A DNA stretch of 63,039 nucleotides from Crocinitomicaceae bacterium (GCA_029249445.1 JAQWHI010000023.1:1-63039); one strand, 5' to 3'; counted from the stretch's first letter, positions 1 through 8,969 are shown. Program-made: numbers and translations. Notes: generated by a model from the letters alone, not told the origin.

Positions 1-1
1 T

Positions 2-382
2 TGTGGTACGAATCAAGAAATTGCTGGAGAAACAGGACAGACGTATACACCATCTGTAACAGGACAGTATGCTGTTGTGATTACAAATGGAACATGTGTA
101 GATACATCTGAATGTACACTTGTTGATTTTACTGGAATTGAGGAGATCAGTAAGAATTTGATCGGATTGTATCCAAATCCAGCATCAGATTTAATCAATT
201 ATATTTTTGATGGTGCTATTGAAGATATTATCGTCTATGATGGTCTGGGCAGAACTGTGGACCTATCAATTGATTTAATTACAAATTCGATTGATGTGAC
301 GTCATTGGCAAATGGCAAATACATTATGAGTATAATTACCACAGGCTCGGTATTCAGAAAACAATTTATTGTGACAAAATAA
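2..382 (+). CDS. C-terminal part of a T9SS type A sorted secreted protein (5' end outside window)
   Basis: The reading frame is open from the first bases of the window, so only the last 126 residues or so are present. The visible part holds the end of a Cys- and Thr-rich Ig-like repeat (Y-x-V-x-I spaced before C...TSEC), then a linker, then a typical T9SS type A sorting domain: a YPNP motif followed by short beta strands and a final basic strand ending in RKQFIVTK. Such proteins cross the inner membrane by Sec and the outer membrane by the type IX system, which removes this domain and anchors or releases the protein. The function of the missing N-terminal part cannot be told. A clear terminator follows 25 bases downstream, so this is the last gene of its transcript. 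Confidence 0.88.
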   Translation, partial: CGTNQEIAGETGQTYTPSVTGQYAVVITNGTCVDTSECTLVDFTGIEEISKNLIGLYPNPASDLINYIFDGAIEDIIVYDGLGRTVDLSIDLITNSIDVTSLANGKYIMSIITTGSVFRKQFIVTK

Positions 383-406
383 GAGTGAAATAATTTATTT
401 TAGAAG

Positions 407-436
407 AGCCCTTCAGATTTTTTGAAGGGCTTTTTT
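407..436 (+). terminator. Rho-independent terminator after the first gene
   Basis: A perfect 9-bp stem (AGCCCTTCA / TGAAGGGCT) with a 7-base loop runs directly into a T-tract at 431-436. It lies 25 bases after the stop codon of the partial secreted protein and before the cytochrome gene at 487, which therefore needs its own promoter. Confidence 0.88.
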
Positions 437-486
437 ACTTGTTTTAAGTTTCTTTTTTTACGAAAAAAACAATATTTTGTAGTCAG

Positions 487-1539
487 ATGAAAATAGCTCC
501 CAAGAACACTCTACTCTTTGTACTCTTTTTGTTGGTTGGTTTTGTTACCTTAATGGGGTTTCAATCCAAACAAAAGGATTCAAAATACCGCAGTGTAGAT
601 ATTGGTGAATTTCCTGTTGAAACAATATTAATTCAGCTTGGCGACAGTAGTTTGAATCATTCAATGAGTGGTTTTGATTCTGAAAAAGCGTCATTAGGAG
701 AAGATTTAATACGATATGGGCGCACCAAAAAAGCGGGAAAGTATTCGAAAAGGATATCGAAGTATTTTGTATGCACAGATTGTCATAACTTGAAACGAGA
801 GTTCAATTCACTTTCAAGCGAGTCCTCAAGTGAACGATTGACTTATGCAAAAAACAATGGCATTCCATTTCTTCCCGGATCAACTTTATCAGGTGTTTAC
901 AACAGAACAAAATTTTATAATGATGACTATATTAAAAAATATGGTCCACTGGTTGAAAACTCACGAGATACCTTAGCAAATGCAATTCAATTATGTGCCA
1001 AATATTGTGCCTCAGGACGGTACTTGGAGGAATGGGAATTGGAGGCTTTTATGCATTATTTTAAAAAGAATGAATTGAAAATTAAGGATCTTGACCTCTC
1101 AGAAAACAATTTAAAGAACATCCAACGATACTCATTACTTAAAGAAGATGAAAAGTCTAAATTAATCGAATTAATAAAAAGTTCATACCGTCAATCCTAT
1201 GCTGCACACTTTTTGAAACCCATCGATACGGGAAAAAGATTGTACGGTGAAGGAGGAGACGTTGAGAATGGAAAACTGATTTATCGGAAAAGTTGTCTTC
1301 ATTGCCATGGAGGGAGAAGAGTAACGTATTTGAATCTCGACGAAAGTCAACTTACGGCCCGTATGTTTTGGAATAACATTACAAATTATACCGATAAATC
1401 GTTGTATCAGATCGTTCGTTATGGTACTTATGCAAAGACAGGAAGAAAGCAATATATGCCATTGTATACGAAAGAAAAGATGAGTGATGAACAACTGAAC
1501 GACTTGGTAGCATACATCAAAAAAACAGCTGAAAAATGA
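487..1539 (+). CDS. Diheme c-type cytochrome, periplasmic or membrane-anchored
   Basis: A 350-residue protein with an N-terminal hydrophobic segment (about residues 8-25) that acts as a signal or anchor. It has two classical CxxCH haem-c motifs: CTDCH at residues 96-100 and CLHCH at 270-274. The second lies in a cytochrome c domain close to the C terminus, with Met-containing stretches (QYMPLYTKEKMS) that could supply the axial ligand. Electron transfer in the periplasm is the expected role; partner and redox potential cannot be read from sequence. The stop codon overlaps the start of the next gene (ATGA), so it is translationally coupled to the barrel protein. It heads a cluster of three haem-motif proteins around one outer-membrane barrel. 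Confidence 0.85.
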   Translation: MKIAPKNTLLFVLFLLVGFVTLMGFQSKQKDSKYRSVDIGEFPVETILIQLGDSSLNHSMSGFDSEKASLGEDLIRYGRTKKAGKYSKRISKYFVCTDCHNLKREFNSLSSESSSERLTYAKNNGIPFLPGSTLSGVYNRTKFYNDDYIKKYGPLVENSRDTLANAIQLCAKYCASGRYLEEWELEAFMHYFKKNELKIKDLDLSENNLKNIQRYSLLKEDEKSKLIELIKSSYRQSYAAHFLKPIDTGKRLYGEGGDVENGKLIYRKSCLHCHGGRRVTYLNLDESQLTARMFWNNITNYTDKSLYQIVRYGTYAKTGRKQYMPLYTKEKMSDEQLNDLVAYIKKTAEK

Positions 1540-2414
1540 TAAATAAATTATGTGTTCTATTCCTAGGAATATTGATTTTGACTAAAATCCATGCTCAGGA
1601 TGTAATGGAAACATTTAATGGCACTCGTATTTTAAATGGACACTCCGTGGAAACGTTAAAGAAGAATACACTTCAATTTCGAATTGAACACCGATTTGGA
1701 AATATTGCAGGTCCAAGTGGTGGTGTTCAGAATTTTTTTGGATTTGATCAAGCTGCTGATATTCGTTTTGCATTTGAATATGGGTTGTCTGATGATCTTA
1801 TGATAGGCTTTGGACGTTCCAAAGGAACTGGTGATCCTTATAATTCTCTGCTCGATGGATTTGTCAAATTTCGAATTCTTCGACAGAACAAAGCGAAAAA
1901 TAGACCGATTAGTTTAACAGTTTATGCAGCTTCGACTTTGACTTATCAGCAAGCTACGGAAAATATTTCAATGGTTCAGAGTTTCCCTGAGTTTGCGCAT
2001 CGGTTTGCATATACATCACAAATCAACATAGCACGAAAATTTGGAGAGCGTGTTTCACTCGCTTTCATGCCGACCTATGTGCATAGAAACTATGTAAATG
2101 CCAATGATATAAATGAAATATTGGCATTAGGAGGAGCATTTAATGTCAAAATTACTAAGGAACTTGGAATTATCGGTGAATATTATCATACACTCTATAA
2201 AGGAATATTTGATGTTGAAAATACGCTGCGGCCCAATAATTACAATAGCCTCTCAGCAGGACTTGAATGGATGACAAATGGTCATAATTTCAAGATTGTC
2301 CTTACCAATTCAAGAGGTTTTACAGAAAGTCAATTTATTCCTTATACCTATTCTAATTGGCTCAATAACGAATTTCGTTTAGGTTTTAGCATCACAAGAA
2401 ATTTTAAAATATGA
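1536..2414 (+). CDS. DUF5777 family outer-membrane beta-barrel protein
   Basis: 292 residues with a signal peptide (cleavage after the HAQ near residue 20) and long alternating hydrophobic/polar strands, ending in a short aromatic/basic strand. The opening of the mature chain (ETFNGTRILNGHS, then RIEHRFGNI and FFGFDQAADIR) is what I recognise as the DUF5777 family, a Bacteroidota outer-membrane barrel of unknown function that commonly sits beside cytochromes. It overlaps the diheme cytochrome upstream and the haem lipoprotein downstream by four bases each, so the three are probably made together. A role as a pore or sheath that brings redox proteins through the outer membrane is my inference, not established. 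Confidence 0.8.
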   Translation: MINKLCVLFLGILILTKIHAQDVMETFNGTRILNGHSVETLKKNTLQFRIEHRFGNIAGPSGGVQNFFGFDQAADIRFAFEYGLSDDLMIGFGRSKGTGDPYNSLLDGFVKFRILRQNKAKNRPISLTVYAASTLTYQQATENISMVQSFPEFAHRFAYTSQINIARKFGERVSLAFMPTYVHRNYVNANDINEILALGGAFNVKITKELGIIGEYYHTLYKGIFDVENTLRPNNYNSLSAGLEWMTNGHNFKIVLTNSRGFTESQFIPYTYSNWLNNEFRLGFSITRNFKI

Positions 2415-2764
2415 AACTCAGCATACTACTCTTTTGCCTTGGTTTTTTGAGCGTCTTGGGTTCATGCAAACAAGATAAGGTAGTCCCTTTAATGGAAAAT
2501 TGTAATGTATTGGTTTCATATCAAGAATCTATAGAACCACTTATTTTGAATTCATGCGGCACCAGTGGTTGTCATGCTGTTGGTGGAACTCTTCCAGTAT
2601 TGACGAACTACAATCAAATTTCAGTAAATTCTCAAAACATTTTGGTTAGAATGCAACTTGACCCAACGAATGTACAACTTATGCCGTTCGGAGGACCAAA
2701 GCTTGCAGATTCAATAATACAGAATTTTGAATGTTGGATTGAACAAGGTACTTTGGACAATTAA
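2411..2764 (+). CDS. Small lipoprotein with atypical haem-binding motif (CX4CH)
   Basis: 117 residues. The N terminus is a lipoprotein signal with a lipobox ending LGSC (Cys19). The body has CGTSGCH at residues 49-55, a CX4CH spacing rather than the classical CX2CH, followed downstream by an MPFGG stretch that could give the Met ligand. This arrangement occurs in small Bacteroidota lipoproteins of the cytochrome-c-like fold and probably binds haem covalently, although attachment to CX4CH has to be shown. It overlaps the DUF5777 gene by four bases and lies 28 bases before the next gene. Confidence 0.72.
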   Translation: MKLSILLFCLGFLSVLGSCKQDKVVPLMENCNVLVSYQESIEPLILNSCGTSGCHAVGGTLPVLTNYNQISVNSQNILVRMQLDPTNVQLMPFGGPKLADSIIQNFECWIEQGTLDN

Positions 2765-2792
2765 TAAATTAAAAACCTATATATTTACTTCT

Positions 2793-3686
2793 ATGAAAAA
2801 AATTATCACATTATTCGTTCTTCCCCTTTTTATTGGAGGTGTTTTTGCTTTTCAATCGGTAGGTGGAAATGAAAAACTAGAAAAATTCAGCTCCAAAGCA
2901 CATGCCTCTGCTGGGGGGAACCAAGCAGGTTTGACAGGTGCTCCTGCAGAAAATAATTGTACACAATGTCATTCAGGGTCTGTCCTAGATGGCTCTACTG
3001 AAAATCAAATATTGGTTTACAATTCAAGCTTCCAGCAGGTGACGACCTATGTCCCTGGTGAGACCTATACAATCTCACTGCAGATGGCATCAAATCCATC
3101 TAAAAAAGGGTTTTCAGCCACCATATTAGAGAATACAAACAACAATAAGGTCGGAACAACTGCTGGAATGGCCATTGGCGGTACGACTGATTTTTCGAAT
3201 GCAGGTCAAACTAGGGATTACGTATCTCATACAGGGGCCAGCAATACGAGTGCTACCAGTGTCTGGACATGGAACTGGACAGCTCCTGTTTCAGATGAGG
3301 GTCCTGTAACCATTTATTTAGCATCAAATTCGGCCAATAATGATGGAGGTCCAGCTGGAGATGCAATTTACTTGTCGGAAAGAATTTTGAATTCAACATT
3401 AAGTCTTTCAGAGCAAGAGGTTGATGCTACAAACTTTGTTGCAGGGTATTCTTCAGATGGAAATAATGTTACTGTAAGGTTTAATTCGGAAGAAGCTGAT
3501 AACATGAACTTTAATCTGGTAGATATGAACGGTCGTTCAGTTTATCATCAGGATTTGTCGACATCAATAATTGGTGGCAATACCCATACGATCACACTTC
3601 CAGAAGAAATCAAAAACGGTTCATACATCGTACATTTCTTTGTTGGGAATAAAGCTATGTCTTCAAATTTAGTTGTGAACAAATAA
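2793..3686 (+). CDS. T9SS-sorted surface protein with a CxxCH haem motif (choice-of-anchor V type)
   Basis: 297 residues from the ATG at 2793, which gives a clean signal peptide; an upstream in-frame start at 2727 would place 22 residues of the preceding gene's sequence in front of it. After the signal comes a conserved-looking block with TGAPAE followed by CTQCH (residues 56-60), a beta-sandwich region, and a C-terminal T9SS type A domain ending in a basic VVNK. The first block matches what I know as the choice-of-anchor V domain, in which the TGAP...CxxCH pattern is typical. If haem is attached, this is a monohaem cytochrome displayed on the cell surface. It closes the cytochrome cluster; a terminator follows. 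Confidence 0.78.
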   Translation: MKKIITLFVLPLFIGGVFAFQSVGGNEKLEKFSSKAHASAGGNQAGLTGAPAENNCTQCHSGSVLDGSTENQILVYNSSFQQVTTYVPGETYTISLQMASNPSKKGFSATILENTNNNKVGTTAGMAIGGTTDFSNAGQTRDYVSHTGASNTSATSVWTWNWTAPVSDEGPVTIYLASNSANNDGGPAGDAIYLSERILNSTLSLSEQEVDATNFVAGYSSDGNNVTVRFNSEEADNMNFNLVDMNGRSVYHQDLSTSIIGGNTHTITLPEEIKNGSYIVHFFVGNKAMSSNLVVNK

Positions 3687-3710
3687 AAGGGGAACATACA
3701 TTTATAAATT

Positions 3711-3737
3711 AAATCCCAGTTCTTTGATCTGGGATTT
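3711..3737. terminator. Bidirectional terminator between convergent genes
   Basis: A perfect 9-bp stem AAATCCCAG / CTGGGATTT with a 9-base loop. It has a T run on the plus side, and the A-rich left arm serves as the T run on the minus side. It ends transcripts from the cytochrome cluster (plus) and from the hypothetical gene at 3738 (minus). Confidence 0.82.
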
Positions 3738-4304
3738 TTATTTCCACCGATTGTTTACGATTTGTTTTACCTTGTTAAATAGCTGGTTTGGAAGATAGGT
3801 GCGCCAATCAAGTTTGTCCATCTCTCCTCCCATGATACAGTATTGATCGATCCCAACTTGTTGCATTTCTAACTGTACATGTTCGTGAAAATTAACAAAA
3901 GCTACCCATCCATCCTCTATATCATCAATCCACTCCTCATAGTAGCAATCATCAGACCCGTGGAAGTTAAGGATGTTTTCACCAATAATGAGGAACTTAT
4001 CAAGTCCCATACCAACCAATTGGTCCACAATATCCCGCTTTAATATCATGATGTCGTTTTCTATGGTATCATTCCATTCTCCAATCATTTCAATGATACA
4101 AAATCCCATATCGTAATCAGCATAGAGTATTTTCAGATACAGCGTAGGTGATCCTATGAAATCCCATTGAGGATGGATATAGAAATTATAAATCCTGTTA
4201 CCAAATTCAAATTCGCTGTAGTCACGTCCATAGAAAGGAGAGGCATCATCTTCTGACGCGATATAAAGACTTCTCCAATGGTAGTATGGTTCGACCAAAT
4301 GCAT
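3738..4304 (-). CDS. Conserved-type hypothetical cytoplasmic protein
   Basis: 188 residues, no signal peptide, no membrane segment, rich in aromatic and acidic residues (for example DGWVAFVNFHEHVQ and CYYEEWIDDIED). I do not recognise a named domain. The pattern of alternating beta strands and amphipathic helices suggests a compact soluble alpha/beta protein. It is transcribed alone, convergent to the cytochrome cluster and divergent from the lipoprotein gene at 4398. No function is proposed. Confidence 0.6.
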   Translation of the reverse strand: MHLVEPYYHWRSLYIASEDDASPFYGRDYSEFEFGNRIYNFYIHPQWDFIGSPTLYLKILYADYDMGFCIIEMIGEWNDTIENDIMILKRDIVDQLVGMGLDKFLIIGENILNFHGSDDCYYEEWIDDIEDGWVAFVNFHEHVQLEMQQVGIDQYCIMGGEMDKLDWRTYLPNQLFNKVKQIVNNRWK

Positions 4305-4397
4305 ACTGTAAAGTTAGTTGATAGAATTGACAAATATTGGCATAAATTATGCTTCATTAATTATAATTTTAAACTTTGAACCATAAAATATAAATGT

Positions 4398-5873
4398 ATG
4401 TTAAAGAAAAGTAGTTTGTTTGTCTGCTTGTTACTATTGATTTCATCTTGTTCTGATAATAATGAGACCAAGATTGAAAGAGAGTTGTACGAATATGTTT
4501 CTGCCTCAATACGAGAAAACAGTGATGTTATCGCATTTGGAAGCATGGAGATAAAAGAAATAATAGATAAAACAGATTATCAGAAAATTCAAATGCTAAA
4601 TAGTATTATAGCTCCTGAATCTGCGGCCCTAAATAGTGTTTTTGGCATGGATACACCGGTTTATTTTATTGTGGAAGGCCCTATTTCAAGACAGGGTAGT
4701 CCAAAACGTGTGACGATTTTTATGAAGGTTAAGAATCCGGACGATTTGGCAAAAGAATTGGAAGAAGAACGTGGCTTTCTTGTTGAAAGTCAGGGAGATA
4801 TTCGATATGCCGAGGACAATGAATTTATTTTAGGATTTAGGGATGATTTGGCAATTGCTATAATCCAAAGTGAAGAATTTGATGCAGGAAAACTTATTGA
4901 AGAAGCTTTTTTAGCAACTCAAGGTGAAATGTCAATTGGTAAGCAACATAAAATACTTCAGACAAAGGGTGATTTTGTTATTGGTATGAACCTAGAGTCG
5001 CTCTATGAAACCTCAAATACGAGTCTCGCGCAGTTGAATGACACGAAACAACTTGAACTTGAAAAAATGACTAAAGGCTCTTTTACTCAAACGATAGTGA
5101 ATTTCAATAAAGGAAATTTGTCTGTCGAATCAAACAATTATTTTTCGGATGAGCTCAAGGATGCAATGTTTTTCTCCGCTGAAAAACCTTTAAAAGTGAA
5201 ATCGTTACTCTCAAAAGGTAAGGATGGCGCGAAAATAGTTGGTGGATTTTCTTCAAACATTGATATCACGAAAATGGAGGAGTTTTATACATCATATGCT
5301 CCGGATGTGATTGAAATGTTAAATGATGTTACAGGAGGTTTGTATCGTTTCGTTGGAGCAGGGACTGTTTTAAGCAAACTTATTTCTGGTAATTTAGGTG
5401 TTCTGGCTTTAGCTTCTGAAGATTCAAAAGACTTCGCTGATGGAGTTCGTGTGTTTCTCGGTTCTTCAGAAGCAGGAAAAAAAGCATTTATGCTTATGAG
5501 AAGTGAGTTTGATATGCCAACAGGTACAGAATTTGATTACGTGGATGAAGGAATTGAAATACTTTTGCCAATGTCCGGTCATAACTTGAATGAAATTAAA
5601 GGAGAAAAAAAATTGAAAATGCCGAATGGAGCAGAGGGCTTTGGCAGTGATGGACTTTGTGGCTTTTTGAATTTTGATCAATTAACTTATATGGGCTTAT
5701 CAGCTGAGGAGGCCAGTATTCTAGATCGATTTGATTATGCCCGATTGGAGGGTGGTAACGATGGAATGAAATTTGTGTTACAAATGAAAAATACCAACGA
5801 TAATTTTCTTAAACAAATGACGCAATTAGCAATGTCGATGGTTCCATTGCTCATGGGCGGAATGTCTCTATGA
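4398..5873 (+). CDS. Large lipoprotein, DUF4836-like
   Basis: 491 residues with a lipoprotein signal peptide whose lipobox ends ISSC at Cys18. The remainder is a soluble periplasmic or outer-membrane-facing domain made of repeated beta-alpha units, with a hydrophobic C terminus rich in Met and Gly. The layout (short lipoprotein leader, then a stretch about a measured quantity, FGSMEIKEIIDK, and a long repetitive body) resembles DUF4836 lipoproteins of Bacteroidota, but I assign this only tentatively. It is followed one base after its stop by msrB, so the two are probably co-transcribed. Confidence 0.55.
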   Translation: MLKKSSLFVCLLLLISSCSDNNETKIERELYEYVSASIRENSDVIAFGSMEIKEIIDKTDYQKIQMLNSIIAPESAALNSVFGMDTPVYFIVEGPISRQGSPKRVTIFMKVKNPDDLAKELEEERGFLVESQGDIRYAEDNEFILGFRDDLAIAIIQSEEFDAGKLIEEAFLATQGEMSIGKQHKILQTKGDFVIGMNLESLYETSNTSLAQLNDTKQLELEKMTKGSFTQTIVNFNKGNLSVESNNYFSDELKDAMFFSAEKPLKVKSLLSKGKDGAKIVGGFSSNIDITKMEEFYTSYAPDVIEMLNDVTGGLYRFVGAGTVLSKLISGNLGVLALASEDSKDFADGVRVFLGSSEAGKKAFMLMRSEFDMPTGTEFDYVDEGIEILLPMSGHNLNEIKGEKKLKMPNGAEGFGSDGLCGFLNFDQLTYMGLSAEEASILDRFDYARLEGGNDGMKFVLQMKNTNDNFLKQMTQLAMSMVPLLMGGMSL

Positions 5874-5874
5874 T

Positions 5875-6249
5875 ATGATGAAAAATAAAGAACACTGGAA
5901 TGCACTCTCAAAAGAAGAGCAATATGTTATTTTAAATAAAGGCACAGAAATGTCTTTTACCGGTGCGTTTGATAAAAATTATCGATCGGGAATTTATATC
6001 TGTCGGCAGTGTGATAATCCTCTATATTCCTCTCAGGATAAGTTTAATTCAGGTTGCGGTTGGCCTTCCTTCGATGACGAAATTGATGGAGCCGTTGAAC
6101 GAATATTAGATGCAGATGGCAGACGTACTGAAATTGTTTGTAGTAATTGCAAAGGTCATCTTGGACATGTTTTTCTTGGCGAGCGCTTTACAGAGAAAAA
6201 CACCCGCCATTGCGTAAATTCAATTTCAATGAAATTTATTGAAGATTAG
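5875..6249 (+). CDS. msrB: Peptide-methionine (R)-S-oxide reductase
   Basis: 124 residues, the usual length for a cytoplasmic MsrB. It reduces methionine-R-sulfoxide in oxidised proteins, recycling through thioredoxin. All hallmarks are present: two zinc CxxC pairs (C43/C46 and C89/C92), the CGWPSF motif, the GHLGHVF block, and the catalytic Cys113 in RHCVNS. The start is the ATG one base after the lipoprotein stop; a second ATG follows at once, so the start could be one codon later. The 3' end overlaps the 3' end of the convergent transglycosylase gene by 14 bases. Confidence 0.95.
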   Translation: MMKNKEHWNALSKEEQYVILNKGTEMSFTGAFDKNYRSGIYICRQCDNPLYSSQDKFNSGCGWPSFDDEIDGAVERILDADGRRTEIVCSNCKGHLGHVFLGERFTEKNTRHCVNSISMKFIED

Positions 6250-7216
6250 GAGTTTCGCGGTTATTTAATTGTTTAGAACTCACACATTCCAGAATTATAT
6301 TTTCTTCGATGTAGACCATGTCATGCAAAATGAATTGAGATGCAAGAGCAAGCTGAGAGTAGTTTTGTGAGTTGTTTCCAAAATTTGCCGCAGTGGTCTT
6401 CCACATTTGTTGTATAAGTTCCTTACCACCTTCTTTCGGAGCAATCTTGTTGACAACTGCAGCTACATTGCTCGAACCTGCATGGTATACATGTAACACA
6501 AACAAACGAAACCAAATTTCGTTTTCGGAATAAGTCAATTTGTGAGCGTTTAAAATACGTTTCGCTTCAGGAATACATACTTTTTTTATCAAGCTTGAAG
6601 AACCAAATGCGCTTCTCTCAAAGTCTGAGCGTTCATCCCTAGAGCGATTCACTGTAAGTCCTTGTGCGCGAGCTACAGCCGGCATTAATTGAAATGGTCC
6701 GTATGCTCCAGCACGTGATTTTTTCAATTGTCCCGGGCTTTCAATTAAAAGGATGGCTTGTGCATACCAAGGGTCTACTTTATTTTTTTCAAATTCTAAA
6801 ATGCCCTCAGAGAGGCTTGGGTAGACAAGGTCAAATTTGTAAAAGTCTTTTTTTCCGGTGGTCATAAATATGCGATCTTCGGAATCTAATTCGTATGCGA
6901 GACGCAGGCTGTCTCTATATTCATCTTTTTCTATTTCTGTTTGATTGTTCCAGGTCTCGATATCAATTATGTCGATAACGTGACGGTTTTTCGCTATATT
7001 AATAATACAAGAGTCAGGAGAAAGTGTCATTATTCGACGCCAAAAATGAGGTTTGACTAATATATCCCATTCCTCTTCATAAAGTGTATTCGTCCCCATA
7101 ATAACGTTTGTGTTCTTGCCATTTTTTACTTCAATCTTTTCTTCTTCCCATTTTGAACTATTTTGAGCAATGGAATGGAATGAGAATAATGAGAAAAATA
7201 GAAGAAAAAGTTTCAT
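6236..7216 (-). CDS. Lytic transglycosylase, SLT domain
   Basis: 326 residues from the ATG at 7216, chosen because it begins a signal peptide (MKLFLLFFSLFSFHSIAQ); the frame extends 12 codons further upstream. The C-terminal half has the soluble lytic transglycosylase fold: the catalytic Glu in LLIESPG (near residue 159) followed by the SRAGAYGPFQLMP block that forms the peptidoglycan groove. It cleaves the MurNAc-GlcNAc bond with formation of 1,6-anhydro ends during wall remodelling. The N-terminal 130 residues have no domain I recognise. It stands alone on the minus strand between msrB and yidD. Confidence 0.82.
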   Translation of the reverse strand: MKLFLLFFSLFSFHSIAQNSSKWEEEKIEVKNGKNTNVIMGTNTLYEEEWDILVKPHFWRRIMTLSPDSCIINIAKNRHVIDIIDIETWNNQTEIEKDEYRDSLRLAYELDSEDRIFMTTGKKDFYKFDLVYPSLSEGILEFEKNKVDPWYAQAILLIESPGQLKKSRAGAYGPFQLMPAVARAQGLTVNRSRDERSDFERSAFGSSSLIKKVCIPEAKRILNAHKLTYSENEIWFRLFVLHVYHAGSSNVAAVVNKIAPKEGGKELIQQMWKTTAANFGNNSQNYSQLALASQFILHDMVYIEENIILECVSSKQLNNRETPNLQ

Positions 7217-7325
7217 AGGATATTTAAACAGATTATAATAAAGATAACGCACATAAGATGAAATTAATTATAAAATTGGGTAAAGATTCCACAGTTAATC
7301 GTTAAAATCGGCTAATTTTACACTG

Positions 7326-7592
7326 ATGAAAATAATTCGAACGGTTTTTGGTTGGCCTTTTATTTTTTTGGTAAAAGTATACCAATGGGTCATTAGTCCA
7401 ATATTCCCTCAAAGCTGCCGTTACACTCCTACATGTTCCTCATATACTATAGAAGCAATCAAAATTTGGGGGCCTGTAAAAGGAATCTATTTGGGTGTCA
7501 AACGAATAAGCTCTTGCCATCCTTGGGGCGGTCATGGACATGACCCGGTTCCAAAACGTCATTCCCATAATCTCAATAGAAATAGCGATTAG
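7326..7592 (+). CDS. yidD: Membrane protein insertion efficiency factor YidD
   Basis: 88 residues, full length for YidD. The signature [16 protein letters not shown] and the [15 protein letters not shown] block are intact, with the amphipathic N-terminal helix. YidD associates with the inner membrane and assists YidC/Sec-dependent insertion. Here it is separated from the usual rpmH-rnpA-yidC neighbourhood and stands between a transglycosylase and the glycosyltransferase cluster, which is common in Bacteroidota. Confidence 0.93.
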   Translation: MKIIRTVFGWPFIFLVKVYQWVISPIFPQSCRYTPTCSSYTIEAIKIWGPVKGIYLGVKRISSCHPWGGHGHDPVPKRHSHNLNRNSD

Positions 7593-7611
7593 TAGCAATC
7601 TACTTTTAGCT

Positions 7612-8967
7612 CTAGCTGTTTTTGAATTCAAAATTAAGAAACTGTAGTAGTGGTTTCTTTTTGATCAGTTCATAAATAAATACCCCGATTACAATTGTGT
7701 ATTCAATTGTAATTAAGGCTCTAACCTCGATTGCAGACCCCGAATTTACCGAGTACAAGAAATAACTGAAGAAAATGAAAAATGACCAAATTATAGGGAA
7801 ACTAAAATGCGTGAAGCTTGATACAGCTAATAGTGGTATAATGTACCAAGGGTGCACAGTACTTGAGAGCAGTAAATAGATAAAGAACGCAATTGTCATT
7901 CGGTGAAACATCTTTTTAGCAAGATGATCATTTCCCCAAAAAGCCAAAATCAATATAAGGAACAGTGATATTTGTGAAATAATAGGACCAAAAATTCGAA
8001 TTGGATTGAAAGAGTAATACATTTTTCCAATCTGTAGAATGTTATAGAAAAACAGAGAGTTAAATTCAAACACTTTGAAGTAAAGGATGATACTCTCGAT
8101 GAAATGCCAAAAATTATTTTGATCAAGATGAATTATTCCTAGTGAGATTGCAAGGCCGATAGTTATAGTGTAAAATAGTGATGCTTTCCACCAACCGAGA
8201 TAACGAAGAAAAAAAGGCAGAAAGAGCAGTGGGATTAATTTGATTTGAACAGCAATTGCCATCCAAATTCCGCCAAGGACGATTCTTTTTTGAAGTATAA
8301 AATAAAGCGCTATGAAGAGAAAGGAAATCATAACACCTTCAAAATGCGTATTTCCAGTACACTCTATAATCCATAATGGATTTAGGTACAAAATCCACAT
8401 GCGATTATTATTGAGGTTCAATTTTTTAAATATCTTAACTAAATAGATTGCGCCAATCAATTCGGTAGTCACAATACTGAGTTTTAGGAAGAATGTATTG
8501 ATAGCTATCGATGAGGAAAATGCTGTCGAAAAAATAAAATACAGTTGATTTACAGTGGGATAGCAGCTGTAATTATAGCGAGATAATCTGCTCATCCCTG
8601 TATAGATTTCATTTAGATATGGATTTTCTCGAATAAAAGGTTGGTTGTGCACTCCAATTGGTCTAAAATCAAATGGGTTAATATGATTCCAGGCCATTTC
8701 ACCATCCCATAAGAAGCGATAGTAGTCAACCGATAGGTTCGGTTCGAAAACCAATGAAACCACTTGTGCAGATATTGCCAATACTGCCAATTGTTTGAAC
8801 CTAAGCTCATTTCGTTTAATCAGATATAAATAGGAGGCAAAGGCAACGGAATAATAAGTGATTAGCCAAACAAAAGCTGTTCGGTCTTGCTCCGCATTTA
8901 TACACAGAATTGATACTAGAAAGACAAAGCTTGTAAGGCGTGTTATCCAAGAAACATTGGACAACAT
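7612..8967 (-). CDS. Polytopic lipid-linked sugar mannosyltransferase-like protein
   Basis: 451 residues with about ten to twelve predicted transmembrane helices. The first loop carries SVDYYRFLWDGEMAWNHINPF, an acidic-loop pattern typical of GT-C enzymes (GT87/mannosyltransferase-like), with a later NTHFEG loop. Such enzymes take sugar from a polyprenyl-phosphate donor outside the inner membrane. It lies two bases after the GT2 gene at 8970 and shares an orientation with the polyprenyl-phosphate GT2 at 10877, which could make its donor. Acceptor unknown: it could be a glycolipid, a capsular or O-antigen unit, or a glycoprotein. Confidence 0.72.
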   Translation of the reverse strand: MLSNVSWITRLTSFVFLVSILCINAEQDRTAFVWLITYYSVAFASYLYLIKRNELRFKQLAVLAISAQVVSLVFEPNLSVDYYRFLWDGEMAWNHINPFDFRPIGVHNQPFIRENPYLNEIYTGMSRLSRYNYSCYPTVNQLYFIFSTAFSSSIAINTFFLKLSIVTTELIGAIYLVKIFKKLNLNNNRMWILYLNPLWIIECTGNTHFEGVMISFLFIALYFILQKRIVLGGIWMAIAVQIKLIPLLFLPFFLRYLGWWKASLFYTITIGLAISLGIIHLDQNNFWHFIESIILYFKVFEFNSLFFYNILQIGKMYYSFNPIRIFGPIISQISLFLILILAFWGNDHLAKKMFHRMTIAFFIYLLLSSTVHPWYIIPLLAVSSFTHFSFPIIWSFFIFFSYFLYSVNSGSAIEVRALITIEYTIVIGVFIYELIKKKPLLQFLNFEFKNS

Positions 8968-8969
8968 AT

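Noticed and set aside
2727..2792. Upstream extension of the T9SS cytochrome gene
   Set aside because: These 22 codons overlap the preceding lipoprotein gene in another frame and put non-signal residues before a perfect signal peptide. The ATG at 2793 is preferred.
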